A stretch of DNA of 64,000 bases, from NCBI GenBank assembly GCA_942491345.1, contig CALOAN010000003.1, forward strand, positions 113,719 through 177,718, in the 5' to 3' direction. Of this stretch, positions 33,055 through 40,507 are shown piece after piece. This stretch comes from JAHEEL01 sp942491345. GTDB lineage: Bacteria; Actinomycetota; Acidimicrobiia; Spongiisociales; UBA5794. The notes under the pieces are model-generated. The model was not told where the DNA came from. It searched no databases and saw only the letters and a list, made by a program, of their open reading frames with translations. The translations under genes were made by a program, and so were the position numbers. Positions within the stretch are counted from its first letter, which is position 1. The number at the start of each line of letters is the position of its first letter.

Positions 33055-33642
33055 TCATCCCGACCCGTCTCTCATTGGGCGGCCAAACGCCGACACCGGC
33101 GTTGGCTTGGGCTTCTTCACCGCTCGAGTGCGCTTCTGCCACTGCACCATCACGGTTGCGATGATGATGAGCATCACGACCGGGTATCCCCCGACAATCA
33201 TTTGCTGCAGGGTGGCATACGAGATCGATATCTCGTTTCCGAGCACGAGCGCCGGCGGAATCGTGACAAGGATCTTCTGCGGCGTCCACTCGAGCGAGCC
33301 CTGAGTCAACGCCACCCACTGGTTCGGAATCACGGCGAACACGACCAGGGCCATGGCCGTGAAGAGCCAGGCACCGATCGCGGCGCGGGCCCATGTGAAT
33401 GGACGACCGTAGACGAAGGCGAAGGTCGCGCCACCGAGGATCATGAAGATGCCGCCGATCGCGACCAGTTGTCCGAGGGTCGCAGGGAACCACCCGCGGG
33501 GGACGAGCGAGTAGAGCTCGTTCCCGACGGCGTCCGTCGCAGGAGACTCCGCCGCGTGGACGAACATCGAGGCGGCGATCGCCACGACGATGCCGAGCAC
33601 GATCGCGACAATACCAACCGCGAGTTTCCTGCCGTTTGTCAT
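33055..33642 (-). CDS. Four-helix membrane protein at the head of the bc operon
   Basis: A 195-residue protein with hydrophobic segments at about 8-30, 55-76, 86-106 and 135-160, and a basic C-terminus. No redox motif is seen. GGAGG lies about eight bases before the ATG at 33642; the frame could also begin at a GTG 15 bases earlier. It is the first gene of the six-gene minus-strand operon (this gene, cytochrome b6-like, b C-terminal, Rieske, diheme c, small membrane protein) and is about 70 bases from the next gene. It is probably an accessory subunit. It is divergent from the CcoN-CcoO fusion, with about 200 bases between them holding the promoters. Confidence 0.78.
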   Translation of the reverse strand: MTNGRKLAVGIVAIVLGIVVAIAASMFVHAAESPATDAVGNELYSLVPRGWFPATLGQLVAIGGIFMILGGATFAFVYGRPFTWARAAIGAWLFTAMALVVFAVIPNQWVALTQGSLEWTPQKILVTIPPALVLGNEISISYATLQQMIVGGYPVVMLIIIATVMVQWQKRTRAVKKPKPTPVSAFGRPMRDGSG

Positions 33643-33839
33643 TGCATTGTCCTCCACACGGCGGCGATTCTATGCGGAACGAGTCCGCCGCGCATACAAA
33701 AGCCTCGAAGCGGTTGCCGATCGACGCCGCCGGTCGCGCGAACGCCGGTCTCCGAGGACCGTTGATTCCCTACTTCAGCCTGTGATCCGGGACGGCTCCG
33801 GCTAGGCTTTCGGCCGCTCACAGGAGAGATGGGCCTGCA

Positions 33840-35765
33840 GTGGCGACGGAGGACAGAGCAATCGTGAACGCGGAGGAAGCGACACCGGAAGACGCACGTT
33901 CCGGCGTTGAAGACAACGTGCGCTGGCATCTCATGTCAGCAGCCTTGTTCCTCGCCCTGGCGGTCGTGGCCGGTTCTCTGGCATCGTTGCAGCTGGTCTT
34001 CCCCGACCTCGGAGCCCGTATCGCGGCGCTGTCATATGGCCGTCTCTCGGCGGCAGCGATGCACCTCTTCCTCTACGGCTGGCTCGCCATCGGTTTTCTC
34101 GCAGCGGTCTACTTCGTCTTGCCGCGTGTCTCCGGCCGATCGGTCAAGGGTGAATGGCTGGCGTTGGTTTCTTTGCTCGCTATCGCTGCGGCGGCCGTAT
34201 CGGGAGCCGTCCTGATCCTTGCGGGATTGAGCGACGGACGCCCCTACCTCGAAGCTCCCGTGTTCAGCGAGGCCCTTCTGCTGATCGGCCTGACGCTCTC
34301 GACGGTTGTTGTGACCCGGACCATTGCCCAGGACGCGGGCCAGTTGGTTCCCGCACAGTGGTATCTGCTCGGCTCCTCTTGGTGGGCGGTTCTCCTCGTT
34401 GCATTCGCACTCCTTCCCGGTCTGCCGGGCGCGGTCGGTGCGATGCAGATCGGGTTCTTCCGTGCGGGTCTTGCCGGCTTCTGGTTCGCAGCCGCGGGCA
34501 TTGCTTTCCTCTACTATCTCGTTTCGAAGCTCACCGGGCAGTCATCGTTCGAAGGGTCACCGGTCTCTGCGTTGGGGTTCTGGTCCCTCGCCCTTGTTTG
34601 GGCCGCCACCGGGCCGGTGCTCTACATCTACGGCCCGATACCGGGCTGGCTGCAGAGTGTGGGCGTCGCATTCTCGATCGCATTGTTCGTGCCGGTCGCG
34701 CTGATCACCCGAGATCTCTCCATCTTGATGCGCGGGCGCGCCCGGTTCATCGAGGATCGGGTCACGTTCTCATTTGCTGCTGTCGGGATGCTCCTCTTCG
34801 TTCTTGTCCCCGTTCACAACCTCGTCCAAGCACTCCGAACCTCGAGTTCGGTTGTCGGCTTGACCGAGTGGAACGCGGCGGGCGATCTGCTGCTGTTCGG
34901 CGGCGCGTTCACGTTCTGGCTCTTCGCCTTCGGCTACCACGCCACCGGCGCCGGCACCAGCCATCGAGGACTTGGGGGATGGCATCTCGGGCTCTCGATC
35001 ACGGGCGTCGGCGCCGCGATCGCCGCGATGTGGATTGCGGCAGTGGCAACCGGTCTGACCTGGGCGGCCGACGTCAACACGGGAGAGTTCACGGCCGTGG
35101 GCGAGGGCTGGGCGCTCACCGACTGGGTGCTCGAACCGTTCCTCGCGATCCGCGCCGGCGGGACTGTCCTGTTCGCCGTTGCTCAGCTTCTCTTCCTTGC
35201 CGTCGTATTGACCGCCACCTGGCGGGTCGAAGGATCTGAAGCAAACATCGACGACGAAGCGTTCGATCTTCAGTTGGCCGGAGACAGAGCGTCGATATCG
35301 TGCCCGACGCTGCGCGGAGGCATCATCGCGACGTTCGCGGTCGTAGCGATCCTCACCGTATTCGTGCCGTGGCTCGATGCGAGTGTTTCAAATGCGACGA
35401 TCCTCGCCGAGACGGCACGGTCGTATCCTGAGGGCTCTGCTGTGGCCGACGGCAGGGCCGTGTACATCCGTGAGGGTTGTGTCTCATGCCATACCCAAGC
35501 AGTGCGACCGATTGTGCCCGACGTCGGACTTGGTCCCGTCTCCGTCGCAGGAGACTACGTGAATGAAGCTCCTGCCCTCCTCGGGCTCGAGCGTCTGGGA
35601 CCGGACCTCATGCATGTTGGCAGCCGCGTTGACGACGCCGACGGCCTCAGAGCGCATCTTGACGACCCCCGGGCCGATCGGCCGTGGTCGATCATGCCGT
35701 CGTATCGATATCTGACCCAGGGCGATCTCGACGCCCTCGCCGAGTACCTGCTCTCACTGAGGTAG
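33840..35765 (+). CDS. CcoN-CcoO fusion with degenerate oxidase active site
   Basis: A 641-residue protein. The N-terminal part (about 25-480) has about 12 helices and aligns with the cbb3 oxidase subunit CcoN, including LGFWSLALVW and GPIPGWLQ. The C-terminal part is a CcoO cytochrome c with CVSCH (547-551), GPDLMHVG and the Met ligand in MPSYRYL. Five of the six histidines that bind heme b3, CuB and the low-spin heme in CcoN are replaced. The CuB His of YGHN is Ala209, the CuB His pair is Val260-Leu261, and the HxH of the heme ligands is Ala347 and Asp349. Only His75, the other low-spin heme ligand, is kept. Catalytic oxygen reduction is therefore unlikely. The GTG start has AGGAGA upstream. 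The next gene starts two bases after the stop. Confidence 0.82.
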   Translation: MATEDRAIVNAEEATPEDARSGVEDNVRWHLMSAALFLALAVVAGSLASLQLVFPDLGARIAALSYGRLSAAAMHLFLYGWLAIGFLAAVYFVLPRVSGRSVKGEWLALVSLLAIAAAAVSGAVLILAGLSDGRPYLEAPVFSEALLLIGLTLSTVVVTRTIAQDAGQLVPAQWYLLGSSWWAVLLVAFALLPGLPGAVGAMQIGFFRAGLAGFWFAAAGIAFLYYLVSKLTGQSSFEGSPVSALGFWSLALVWAATGPVLYIYGPIPGWLQSVGVAFSIALFVPVALITRDLSILMRGRARFIEDRVTFSFAAVGMLLFVLVPVHNLVQALRTSSSVVGLTEWNAAGDLLLFGGAFTFWLFAFGYHATGAGTSHRGLGGWHLGLSITGVGAAIAAMWIAAVATGLTWAADVNTGEFTAVGEGWALTDWVLEPFLAIRAGGTVLFAVAQLLFLAVVLTATWRVEGSEANIDDEAFDLQLAGDRASISCPTLRGGIIATFAVVAILTVFVPWLDASVSNATILAETARSYPEGSAVADGRAVYIREGCVSCHTQAVRPIVPDVGLGPVSVAGDYVNEAPALLGLERLGPDLMHVGSRVDDADGLRAHLDDPRADRPWSIMPSYRYLTQGDLDALAEYLLSLR

Positions 35766-35767
35766 CG

Positions 35768-37816
35768 ATGGAAGAGAATCTCGAACAACTCGAAGCAACC
35801 TACGGAGCTCCGGCCTCGCTGTTCGAGCGGTCCGCGGCTGCACGCGCCAGAGCTTCAGGTTCGACCACCGAAGCGGTGGTGGCCCAGTGGTCAGGTGAAG
35901 ACAGTCCCTCCGCGGATTCCTCGCCTTCCGCGGATTCCTCCCCCTCAGGGGGAGGTGCCCCCGAAGGCGGCGGCGGGGGTCAGGCATCAACCGAGTCCGA
36001 ACTGAGTTCCGACGCCCCGGCCGCTGGTGCCTTGTCGGGTGCCGCACTTCTGGCAGCCGTCGCCGATGCCCGCGGCATGCCCGAAGGCCTCATCGAGAGA
36101 TCGGCCAAGGCTCGTGCGAGTGCAACCGGTGGTTCGGTTGATGACGTGTTGCTCGAGTGGGCAAGAGAAGAGGGCATCGGAGTCTCGGATTCCCCGCCCT
36201 CAGATTCCTCCCCCTCAGGGGAAGGTGGCGGCGGCGAAGCCGCCGACGGAGGGGGTCAGGCATCAACCGTGCCCGATCAGAGTCCCAAGACCGGCGAAGC
36301 CGCCGACGGAGGCGGTCAAGCGTCAACCGCGCCTTCCGGTGCCCTGTCGGGTGCGGCCCTGCTCGCCGCAGTCGCCGAAGCGCGCGGGATGCCTGAGTCT
36401 CTCGTCGAGCGCTCAGCGTCCGCGCGCGCCAAGACGGCCGGCGTTGACGTAGACGACATCCTTCGCGACTGGGCGGAAGAAGAGGGCCTGTTGGAGGCGC
36501 CGGTCGCCCCAGCGTCCTCCCCCGCAGATTCCTCCCCCTCGTCCCAGATTCCTCCCTCTCAGGGGGAGGTGCCGCCGCCAGGCGGTGGAGGGGGTCAAGC
36601 GTCAGCCGCGCCCGAACCGAGTTCCGATACCCCGGCTGCGGGTGCTTTGTCGGGTGCCGCGCTGCTCGCGGCGGTGGCCGAAGCTCGGAAGATGCCCGAG
36701 TCGTTGGTTGAGCGTTCGGCGAAGGCGCGTGCAAAGTCGGCCGGTGGAACCGTCGACGACGTGTTGCTCGAGTGGGCCGAAGAAGAAGGCATCGACGTTT
36801 CCGATTCCTCTCACTCGGACACCTCCCCCTCAGGGGGAGGTGGCAGCGGCGAAGCCGCTGACGGAGGGGGTCAGACATCGACCGCGTCCGTGCCCGGTGC
36901 AGATGCGGGCGGAGGGGGTCAAGCGTCAGCCGCGCCCGAACCGAGTTCCGATGTCCCGGCTGCGGGTGCTTTGTCGGGTGCCGCGTTGCTTGCTGCGGTA
37001 GCCGAAGCTCGGAAGATGCCCGAGTCGTTGGTTGAGCGTTCGGCGAAGGCGCGTGCAAAGTCGGCCGGTGGAACCGTCGACGACGTGTTGCTCGAGTGGG
37101 CCGAAGAAGAAGGCATCGACGTCGGCGGATCCGACAAGGACTACGTGCCCGCTGCGGACCAGCCCGAGGATCTCGAGGAGCTCGTGGACGCATCCGACGT
37201 CGGCCCGGCTCCGAAAGTGGACATACCGAGTCCGATCGAGCCCGAGCCAATCGAGGAACCGGAACCCGAAGAACCGGCGTCTCCTCGTTCCCGCTACCCG
37301 GCATGGCTTGCTGCGGTATTGGTTGTCGTTCCGCTCCTCGCTGTGCTCTACGTGGTCGTGGTCCCGAACCAGCCGACCTGTGGAAGTGCCGGCCAGCTCG
37401 CCATCGATCCGGCGACCGGCAATGCCGTTGGCTGTGATGGCGCCGAGTATGGGGTTGATGCCGCCAGCAACTTCTCGGCCGGGGCAGCCATCTATGACGC
37501 AGGCTGCGCAGTTTGTCACGGCCCAAACGGTGGCGGCGGCGCGGGACCTGCCATGGCAGGCGGGGCGGTGCTCGCGGCGTTCCCCGAGGAGGCGTGCGCA
37601 TCTCAGATCGAGTGGATTGCCCTCGGTTCAGGCGACTGGCCGGACGCAACCTACGGTGCCAACAACACCCCTGTGTCTGGAGGGATGCCAGGCTTCGAGG
37701 GGCAGTTGACCGAACTCGAGATCGCTCAGGTCACGCTGTTCGAACGCGTGGAGTTCGGCGGCCTCGATGTGGAGACGGCAGAGACAGCCTGTGGTTTTGA
37801 GGTCGCAGAGGGCTGA
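35768..37816 (+). CDS. Modular membrane cytochrome c with five repeat modules
   Basis: A 682-residue protein. Residues 1-490 hold five copies of the module also seen in the cytochrome b C-terminal subunit: a short divergent copy at about 12-45 and copies near 99, 201, 303 and 411, each with MPE-xLxERSAxARA and VDDxLxxWAxEEG and separated by Ser/Gly/Pro-rich linkers. A single helix (about 511-532) and a C-terminal cytochrome c domain with CAVCH (580-584) and a likely Met ligand follow. The N-terminus is thus cytoplasmic and the heme is outside. ATG at 35768 has GAGG overlapping the stop of the CcoNO gene, so the two are cotranscribed. The linkers derive from the palindromic DNA element. I know no protein with this layout. 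Confidence 0.85.
   Translation: MEENLEQLEATYGAPASLFERSAAARARASGSTTEAVVAQWSGEDSPSADSSPSADSSPSGGGAPEGGGGGQASTESELSSDAPAAGALSGAALLAAVADARGMPEGLIERSAKARASATGGSVDDVLLEWAREEGIGVSDSPPSDSSPSGEGGGGEAADGGGQASTVPDQSPKTGEAADGGGQASTAPSGALSGAALLAAVAEARGMPESLVERSASARAKTAGVDVDDILRDWAEEEGLLEAPVAPASSPADSSPSSQIPPSQGEVPPPGGGGGQASAAPEPSSDTPAAGALSGAALLAAVAEARKMPESLVERSAKARAKSAGGTVDDVLLEWAEEEGIDVSDSSHSDTSPSGGGGSGEAADGGGQTSTASVPGADAGGGGQASAAPEPSSDVPAAGALSGAALLAAVAEARKMPESLVERSAKARAKSAGGTVDDVLLEWAEEEGIDVGGSDKDYVPAADQPEDLEELVDASDVGPAPKVDIPSPIEPEPIEEPEPEEPASPRSRYPAWLAAVLVVVPLLAVLYVVVVPNQPTCGSAGQLAIDPATGNAVGCDGAEYGVDAASNFSAGAAIYDAGCAVCHGPNGGGGAGPAMAGGAVLAAFPEEACASQIEWIALGSGDWPDATYGANNTPVSGGMPGFEGQLTELEIAQVTLFERVEFGGLDVETAETACGFEVAEG
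35933..36012 (+). repeat. Composite palindromic element, copy 1 in the modular cytochrome c gene
   Basis: Contains CCTCCCCCTCAGGGGGAGG followed by a shortened second hairpin region and GGGGGTCAGGCATCAACCGAG. In frame it encodes DSSPSGGGAPEGGGGGQ. Confidence 0.82.
36203..36286 (+). repeat. Composite palindromic element, copy 2
   Basis: GATTCC start, palindrome with one change (GGGGAAGG), second hairpin GGCGGCGGC-GAA-GCCGCCG, GGAGGGGGTCAGGC, CAACCGTGCCCGA. A 5'-truncated further copy (GGCGAAGCCGCCGACGGAGG onward) follows directly at 36291-36333. Confidence 0.82.
36291..36333 (+). repeat. Composite palindromic element, 5'-truncated copy
   Basis: Starts inside hairpin 2 (CCGGCGAAGCCGCCGACGG), then GGCGGTCAAGCGTCAACCGCGCC. 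Encodes TGEAADGGGQASTAP. It lies four bases after copy 2, so the two look like a nested or slipped duplication. Confidence 0.78.
36547..36628 (+). repeat. Composite palindromic element, copy 3 (read in a shifted frame)
   Basis: GATTCCTCCCTCTCAGGGGG, then a CCGCCGCCAGGCGGTGG hairpin, GGGGGTCAAGCGTCAGCC, CGCGCCCGAACCGAGTTCC. Its first half is translated in another frame (IPPSQGEVPPPGG) from copies 1, 2 and 4 (SSPSGGG). It overlaps the large duplication at 36587. Confidence 0.82.
36587..36798 (+). repeat. Large direct repeat, first copy (212 bp)
   Basis: Near-identical to 36911-37122 at an offset of exactly 324 bp (108 codons). It covers a linker end plus one full module, which points to a recent in-frame duplication that lengthened the protein by one module unit. 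Confidence 0.9.
36821..36890 (+). repeat. Composite palindromic element, copy 4
   Basis: ACCTCCCCCTCAGGGGGAGG, GGCAGCGGC-GAA-GCCGCTG, ACGGAGGGGGTCAGACATCG. Encodes TSPSGGGGSGEAADGGGQ. Confidence 0.84.
36911..37122 (+). repeat. Large direct repeat, second copy (212 bp)
   Basis: Second copy of the 324-bp-offset duplication. The first 42 bases (GGAGGGGGTCAAGC to GAGTTCCGAT) are the 3' part of a palindromic element; the rest encodes module 5. Differences from the first copy are few and mostly silent. Confidence 0.9.
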
Positions 37817-37829
37817 TGCCGACTCCGGG

Positions 37830-37857
37830 TTCGCAATAGAACGGTCGGACCTAGCCT
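37830..37857 (+). promoter_or_regulatory. Promoter of the menaquinone-reductase-like gene (leaderless)
   Basis: TTCGCA (37830-37835), 16-base spacer, TAGCCT (37852-37857). The -10 ends seven bases before the ATG at 37865 and there is no ribosome binding site, so the transcript is probably leaderless. Confidence 0.5.
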
Positions 37858-37864
37858 CCCCGTC

Positions 37865-39115
37865 ATGTCCTTCACTCCCCAGGTGCTCGTTGTCGGCGGT
37901 GGCCCCGGCGGTGCGTCCGCCGCTTTCTGGCTTGCGCAGCGCGGCGTTGACGTTCTCCTCGTCGAGAAGAAGCACTATCCCAGAGAGAAGGCGTGCGGCG
38001 ACGGCCTGACCCCGAGAGCCGTGCGGCAACTGATCGATATGGGGTTCGACTTCGACCGCCCCGACGTCCACCGGGTTGTCGGCCTTCGCTCCTACGCCGG
38101 TGATGTGATGCTTGAAATGCCCTGGCCGGAGCACTCCGTGTATCCGAACTGGGGGGCAACACTCCGACGGTCCGATCTCGACGGCCGGGTCGCGGCGCTC
38201 GCCGAGTCGGCCGGCGCGACCGTTCTCCAGGGTGTCGAAGCGGTTGCGGTCGTCGCCAACGGAAACCTCACGGCCGTCGAGCTCAAGCGCAATGGTGACG
38301 ACGTCGAGGTTGTCGTGCCGCGGTACGTCGTGGTGGCCGACGGCTCACTCTCCCGCTTCGGCCGGCAGCTTGGTACCGAGCGAAGGCGGGACTATCCGTT
38401 CGGGCTCGCAGTTCGCGGCTACTGGGAGAGCCCGAACTCGACCGACGGCTTCATCGAGAGCCAACTCGATATTCGCGACAGCGAAGGCCGGGCGATGCCC
38501 GGCTACGGGTGGGTGTTCCCGATGGGCGACGGCACGATCAACGTTGGAGCCGGCCTCGTCTCCACCTTCAAAGGATGGAAGGACATCAACACCAGTCGCA
38601 TCCTCGATGCGTACGTCGCCGCGCTCCCCGAGCACTGGCACGTCGGCCCCGAACCCGTCGCCCGTCCAATTGGAGGGAAGCTCCCGATGGCCTTGTCCGT
38701 CGGACCGAAGTCCGGGCGGAACTGGGTGCTCGTCGGAGACGCCGCAGGAGCAGTGAATCCGTTCAACGGCGAAGGCATCGACTACGCGTATGAGACTGGC
38801 CGCCTCGCAGCGGGTCTTGTTGCCGACGCGCTGGCCACCGACGATCCGGAAGCGTTGTCGGTCTACGACGAACTGCTCGCTGCCGACTATGCCGCGTACC
38901 ATCGCGTCGCACGCATCTTCGTGTCCGCGATCGGGAACCCGTCGGTTATGAGGACTCTGACGACCGTTGGCATGAGGTCGCGACCGCTCATGGAATGGGT
39001 GTTGAAGGTCATGGCGAACCTCCTCGAGCCGGAGGAGCGCGGGATGGCGGAGAAGGTCTACGTTGCGATTGAGCGGGCTGTTGAGATGCCAGGCGTTCGC
39101 AGGATCAAGGCCTGA
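37865..39115 (+). CDS. Geranylgeranyl-reductase-family flavoprotein (menaquinone reductase MenJ-like)
   Basis: A 416-residue FAD-dependent oxidoreductase. The N-terminal dinucleotide motif VVGGGPGGASAAFWLA, the REKACGDGLTP segment and the second FAD motif WVLVGDAAGAVNPFNGEGIDYA are those of the geranylgeranyl reductase family. In actinobacteria the member MenJ saturates one isoprene unit of menaquinone. Its place between the cytochrome cluster and the nuo operon supports a quinone role. An alternative is reduction of archaeal-type or carotenoid-type isoprenoids, which I consider less likely. A promoter with a leaderless start lies just upstream. Confidence 0.85.
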   Translation: MSFTPQVLVVGGGPGGASAAFWLAQRGVDVLLVEKKHYPREKACGDGLTPRAVRQLIDMGFDFDRPDVHRVVGLRSYAGDVMLEMPWPEHSVYPNWGATLRRSDLDGRVAALAESAGATVLQGVEAVAVVANGNLTAVELKRNGDDVEVVVPRYVVVADGSLSRFGRQLGTERRRDYPFGLAVRGYWESPNSTDGFIESQLDIRDSEGRAMPGYGWVFPMGDGTINVGAGLVSTFKGWKDINTSRILDAYVAALPEHWHVGPEPVARPIGGKLPMALSVGPKSGRNWVLVGDAAGAVNPFNGEGIDYAYETGRLAAGLVADALATDDPEALSVYDELLAADYAAYHRVARIFVSAIGNPSVMRTLTTVGMRSRPLMEWVLKVMANLLEPEERGMAEKVYVAIERAVEMPGVRRIKA

Positions 39116-39508
39116 CTACCCGCGTCGGCGCTGGATCGCGGCGTACACCGCACGCCAGACCACCAACCCGGATCCGTTAACGGCGATTGTCACGAGGATG
39201 AACGTAGCGGACACGGCCACGCCGAGAACCCAGGCTCTCAGGAAGCCGGCGACGGGCGCTGCGATCGCCCACGCCCACGCAACCCGCCACACCGCAGCGG
39301 GACGCGTGAGCACCTCTGTCGAGAACACGCCGAACCACGGCGCGACCAGAGCCCACGCAGCGAGCACACCGAGTGTTGTGACGACCAGCCGCCACGTTTC
39401 GTCGAGCGTCGAGTGGGTCGCGAAGCCGACCACGGTCAGCGCCGCCAGGACAGCAACGTCGCCGATGACTGCCCACCGAAGCAGGGAACGATCCGCGAAG
39501 GTGATCAT
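39116..39508 (-). CDS. DUF3054-family membrane protein
   Basis: A 130-residue protein with four hydrophobic helices (about 11-30, 40-60, 73-95 and 98-118), in the style of the uncharacterised DUF3054 family common in actinobacteria. The start at 39508 gives the normal family length; longer frames extend into the nuoA promoter region with no signal. It lies on the opposite strand between the MenJ-like gene and nuoA. Function unknown. Confidence 0.75.
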   Translation of the reverse strand: MITFADRSLLRWAVIGDVAVLAALTVVGFATHSTLDETWRLVVTTLGVLAAWALVAPWFGVFSTEVLTRPAAVWRVAWAWAIAAPVAGFLRAWVLGVAVSATFILVTIAVNGSGLVVWRAVYAAIQRRRG

Positions 39509-39559
39509 GACCGGAGGGTAGGGGGAGTGGGACACCACTAGGTGAAGCCGGGCAGCGGT

Positions 39560-39587
39560 TTGGCAAGGCGCGCAAGCACCGTAGACT
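39560..39587 (+). promoter_or_regulatory. Probable promoter of the nuoA-N operon
   Basis: TTGGCA (39560-39565), 16-base spacer, TAGACT (39582-39587). The expected start point lies about six bases before the nuoA ATG, with no ribosome binding site between, so nuoA probably has a very short or no leader. Confidence 0.55.
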
Positions 39588-39599
39588 CTCGCCCTGCAC

Positions 39600-40022
39600 A
39601 TGGATCTTGTTGCGTACTTGCCGATCGCCCTGATGTTCCTCCTCGGACTCGCGTTCGCGGTGGTGTCGCTGCTCGCCTCCTGGAAGCTCGCCCCGAACAA
39701 TCCGACACCCGAGAAGCTCGCACCGTACGAGTGCGGGATTGTGCCGCTCCAGGAGCCGGTCGAACGTTTCCCGGTGAAGTTCTATCTCGTGGCCATGTTG
39801 TTTGTGATCTTTGATGTCGAGATCATCTTCCTCTTCGCCTGGGCGGTCCGGATGGACGAGTTCGGATGGGCCGGCATCGCTGCCGTGGGTGTCTTCATGC
39901 TTCTTCTCATTGAGACGCTCGGCTACGTGTGGAAACGCGGCGCGCTCGACTGGAACGTGTCTACGAGGGCCCGCTACCGCAGGGTGGTGGCGCCCGATGC
40001 TCCCGTCGAGGAGGCTGCCTAG
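39600..40022 (+). CDS. nuoA: NADH-quinone oxidoreductase subunit A
   Basis: Small membrane subunit (ND3 type, 140 residues) of proton-pumping complex I at the junction of the two arms. Three helices are seen (about 4-28, 63-85, 92-112). The loop KLAPYECGIVPLQEP with its conserved Cys is the ND3 loop that signals the active/deactive state in mitochondria, and FDVEIIFLFAWA is the conserved second helix. It opens the 14-gene operon and shares a TAGTG overlap with nuoB. Confidence 0.96.
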   Translation: MDLVAYLPIALMFLLGLAFAVVSLLASWKLAPNNPTPEKLAPYECGIVPLQEPVERFPVKFYLVAMLFVIFDVEIIFLFAWAVRMDEFGWAGIAAVGVFMLLLIETLGYVWKRGALDWNVSTRARYRRVVAPDAPVEEAA

Positions 40023-40507
40023 TGGCCGGCGAGACCAACAACCCGAACTTCCTCCTCACGACAATGGAGAAGGGCGTCAACTGGACAAGAACCCGATCCA
40101 TGTGGCCGGCCACCTTCGGGCTTGCGTGCTGCGCGATCGAGATGATGGCAACCGGTGCAGCTCACAACGACCTCGCACGGTTCGGCATGGAGGTGTTTCG
40201 TGCCTCCCCCCGACAGGCCGACCTGATGATCGTGGCAGGGCGAGTGTCGCAGAAGATGGCACCGGTGCTCCGACAGGTCTACGACCAGATGGCCGAGCCG
40301 AAGTGGGTCATCTCGATGGGTGCGTGCGCATCAACCGGCGGCATGTTCAACAACTACGCCCTCGTCCAAGGTGTTGACGAGATCGTGCCGGTCGACGTCT
40401 ATGCGCCGGGTTGTCCTCCCGGACCGCAGTCTCTGATGCATGGGATCTTGACGCTTCAGGACAAGATCATGTCAGGTGAGATCCGACGGTCGACGGGGAT
40501 CGTGTGA
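40022..40507 (+). CDS. nuoB: NADH-quinone oxidoreductase subunit B
   Basis: Carries cluster N2, the last iron-sulfur centre before quinone (161 residues). The ligands are visible as tandem CC in ACCAIEMM, Cys in GACAS and Cys in PGCPPGP. The GTG start at 40022 overlaps the nuoA stop by one base; a longer frame lies entirely inside nuoA. It is followed by nuoC with a TGATG overlap. Confidence 0.96.
   Translation: MAGETNNPNFLLTTMEKGVNWTRTRSMWPATFGLACCAIEMMATGAAHNDLARFGMEVFRASPRQADLMIVAGRVSQKMAPVLRQVYDQMAEPKWVISMGACASTGGMFNNYALVQGVDEIVPVDVYAPGCPPGPQSLMHGILTLQDKIMSGEIRRSTGIV

Noticed and set aside
33643..33839. Rex operator between the divergent bc operon and the CcoNO gene
   Set aside because: Only a single half-site-like TGTGA is seen (33781); no TTGTGA-N6-TCACAA type palindrome.
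33840..35300. Active cbb3 oxidase CcoN
   Set aside because: Five of the six ligand histidines are missing at the aligned positions, so the active-oxidase call was dropped.
36090..37649. 519-codon minus-strand frame in the modular cytochrome c gene
   Set aside because: Arg/Pro/His-rich mirror of the repeat DNA; no start signal, and the plus-strand gene has helix and heme motifs.
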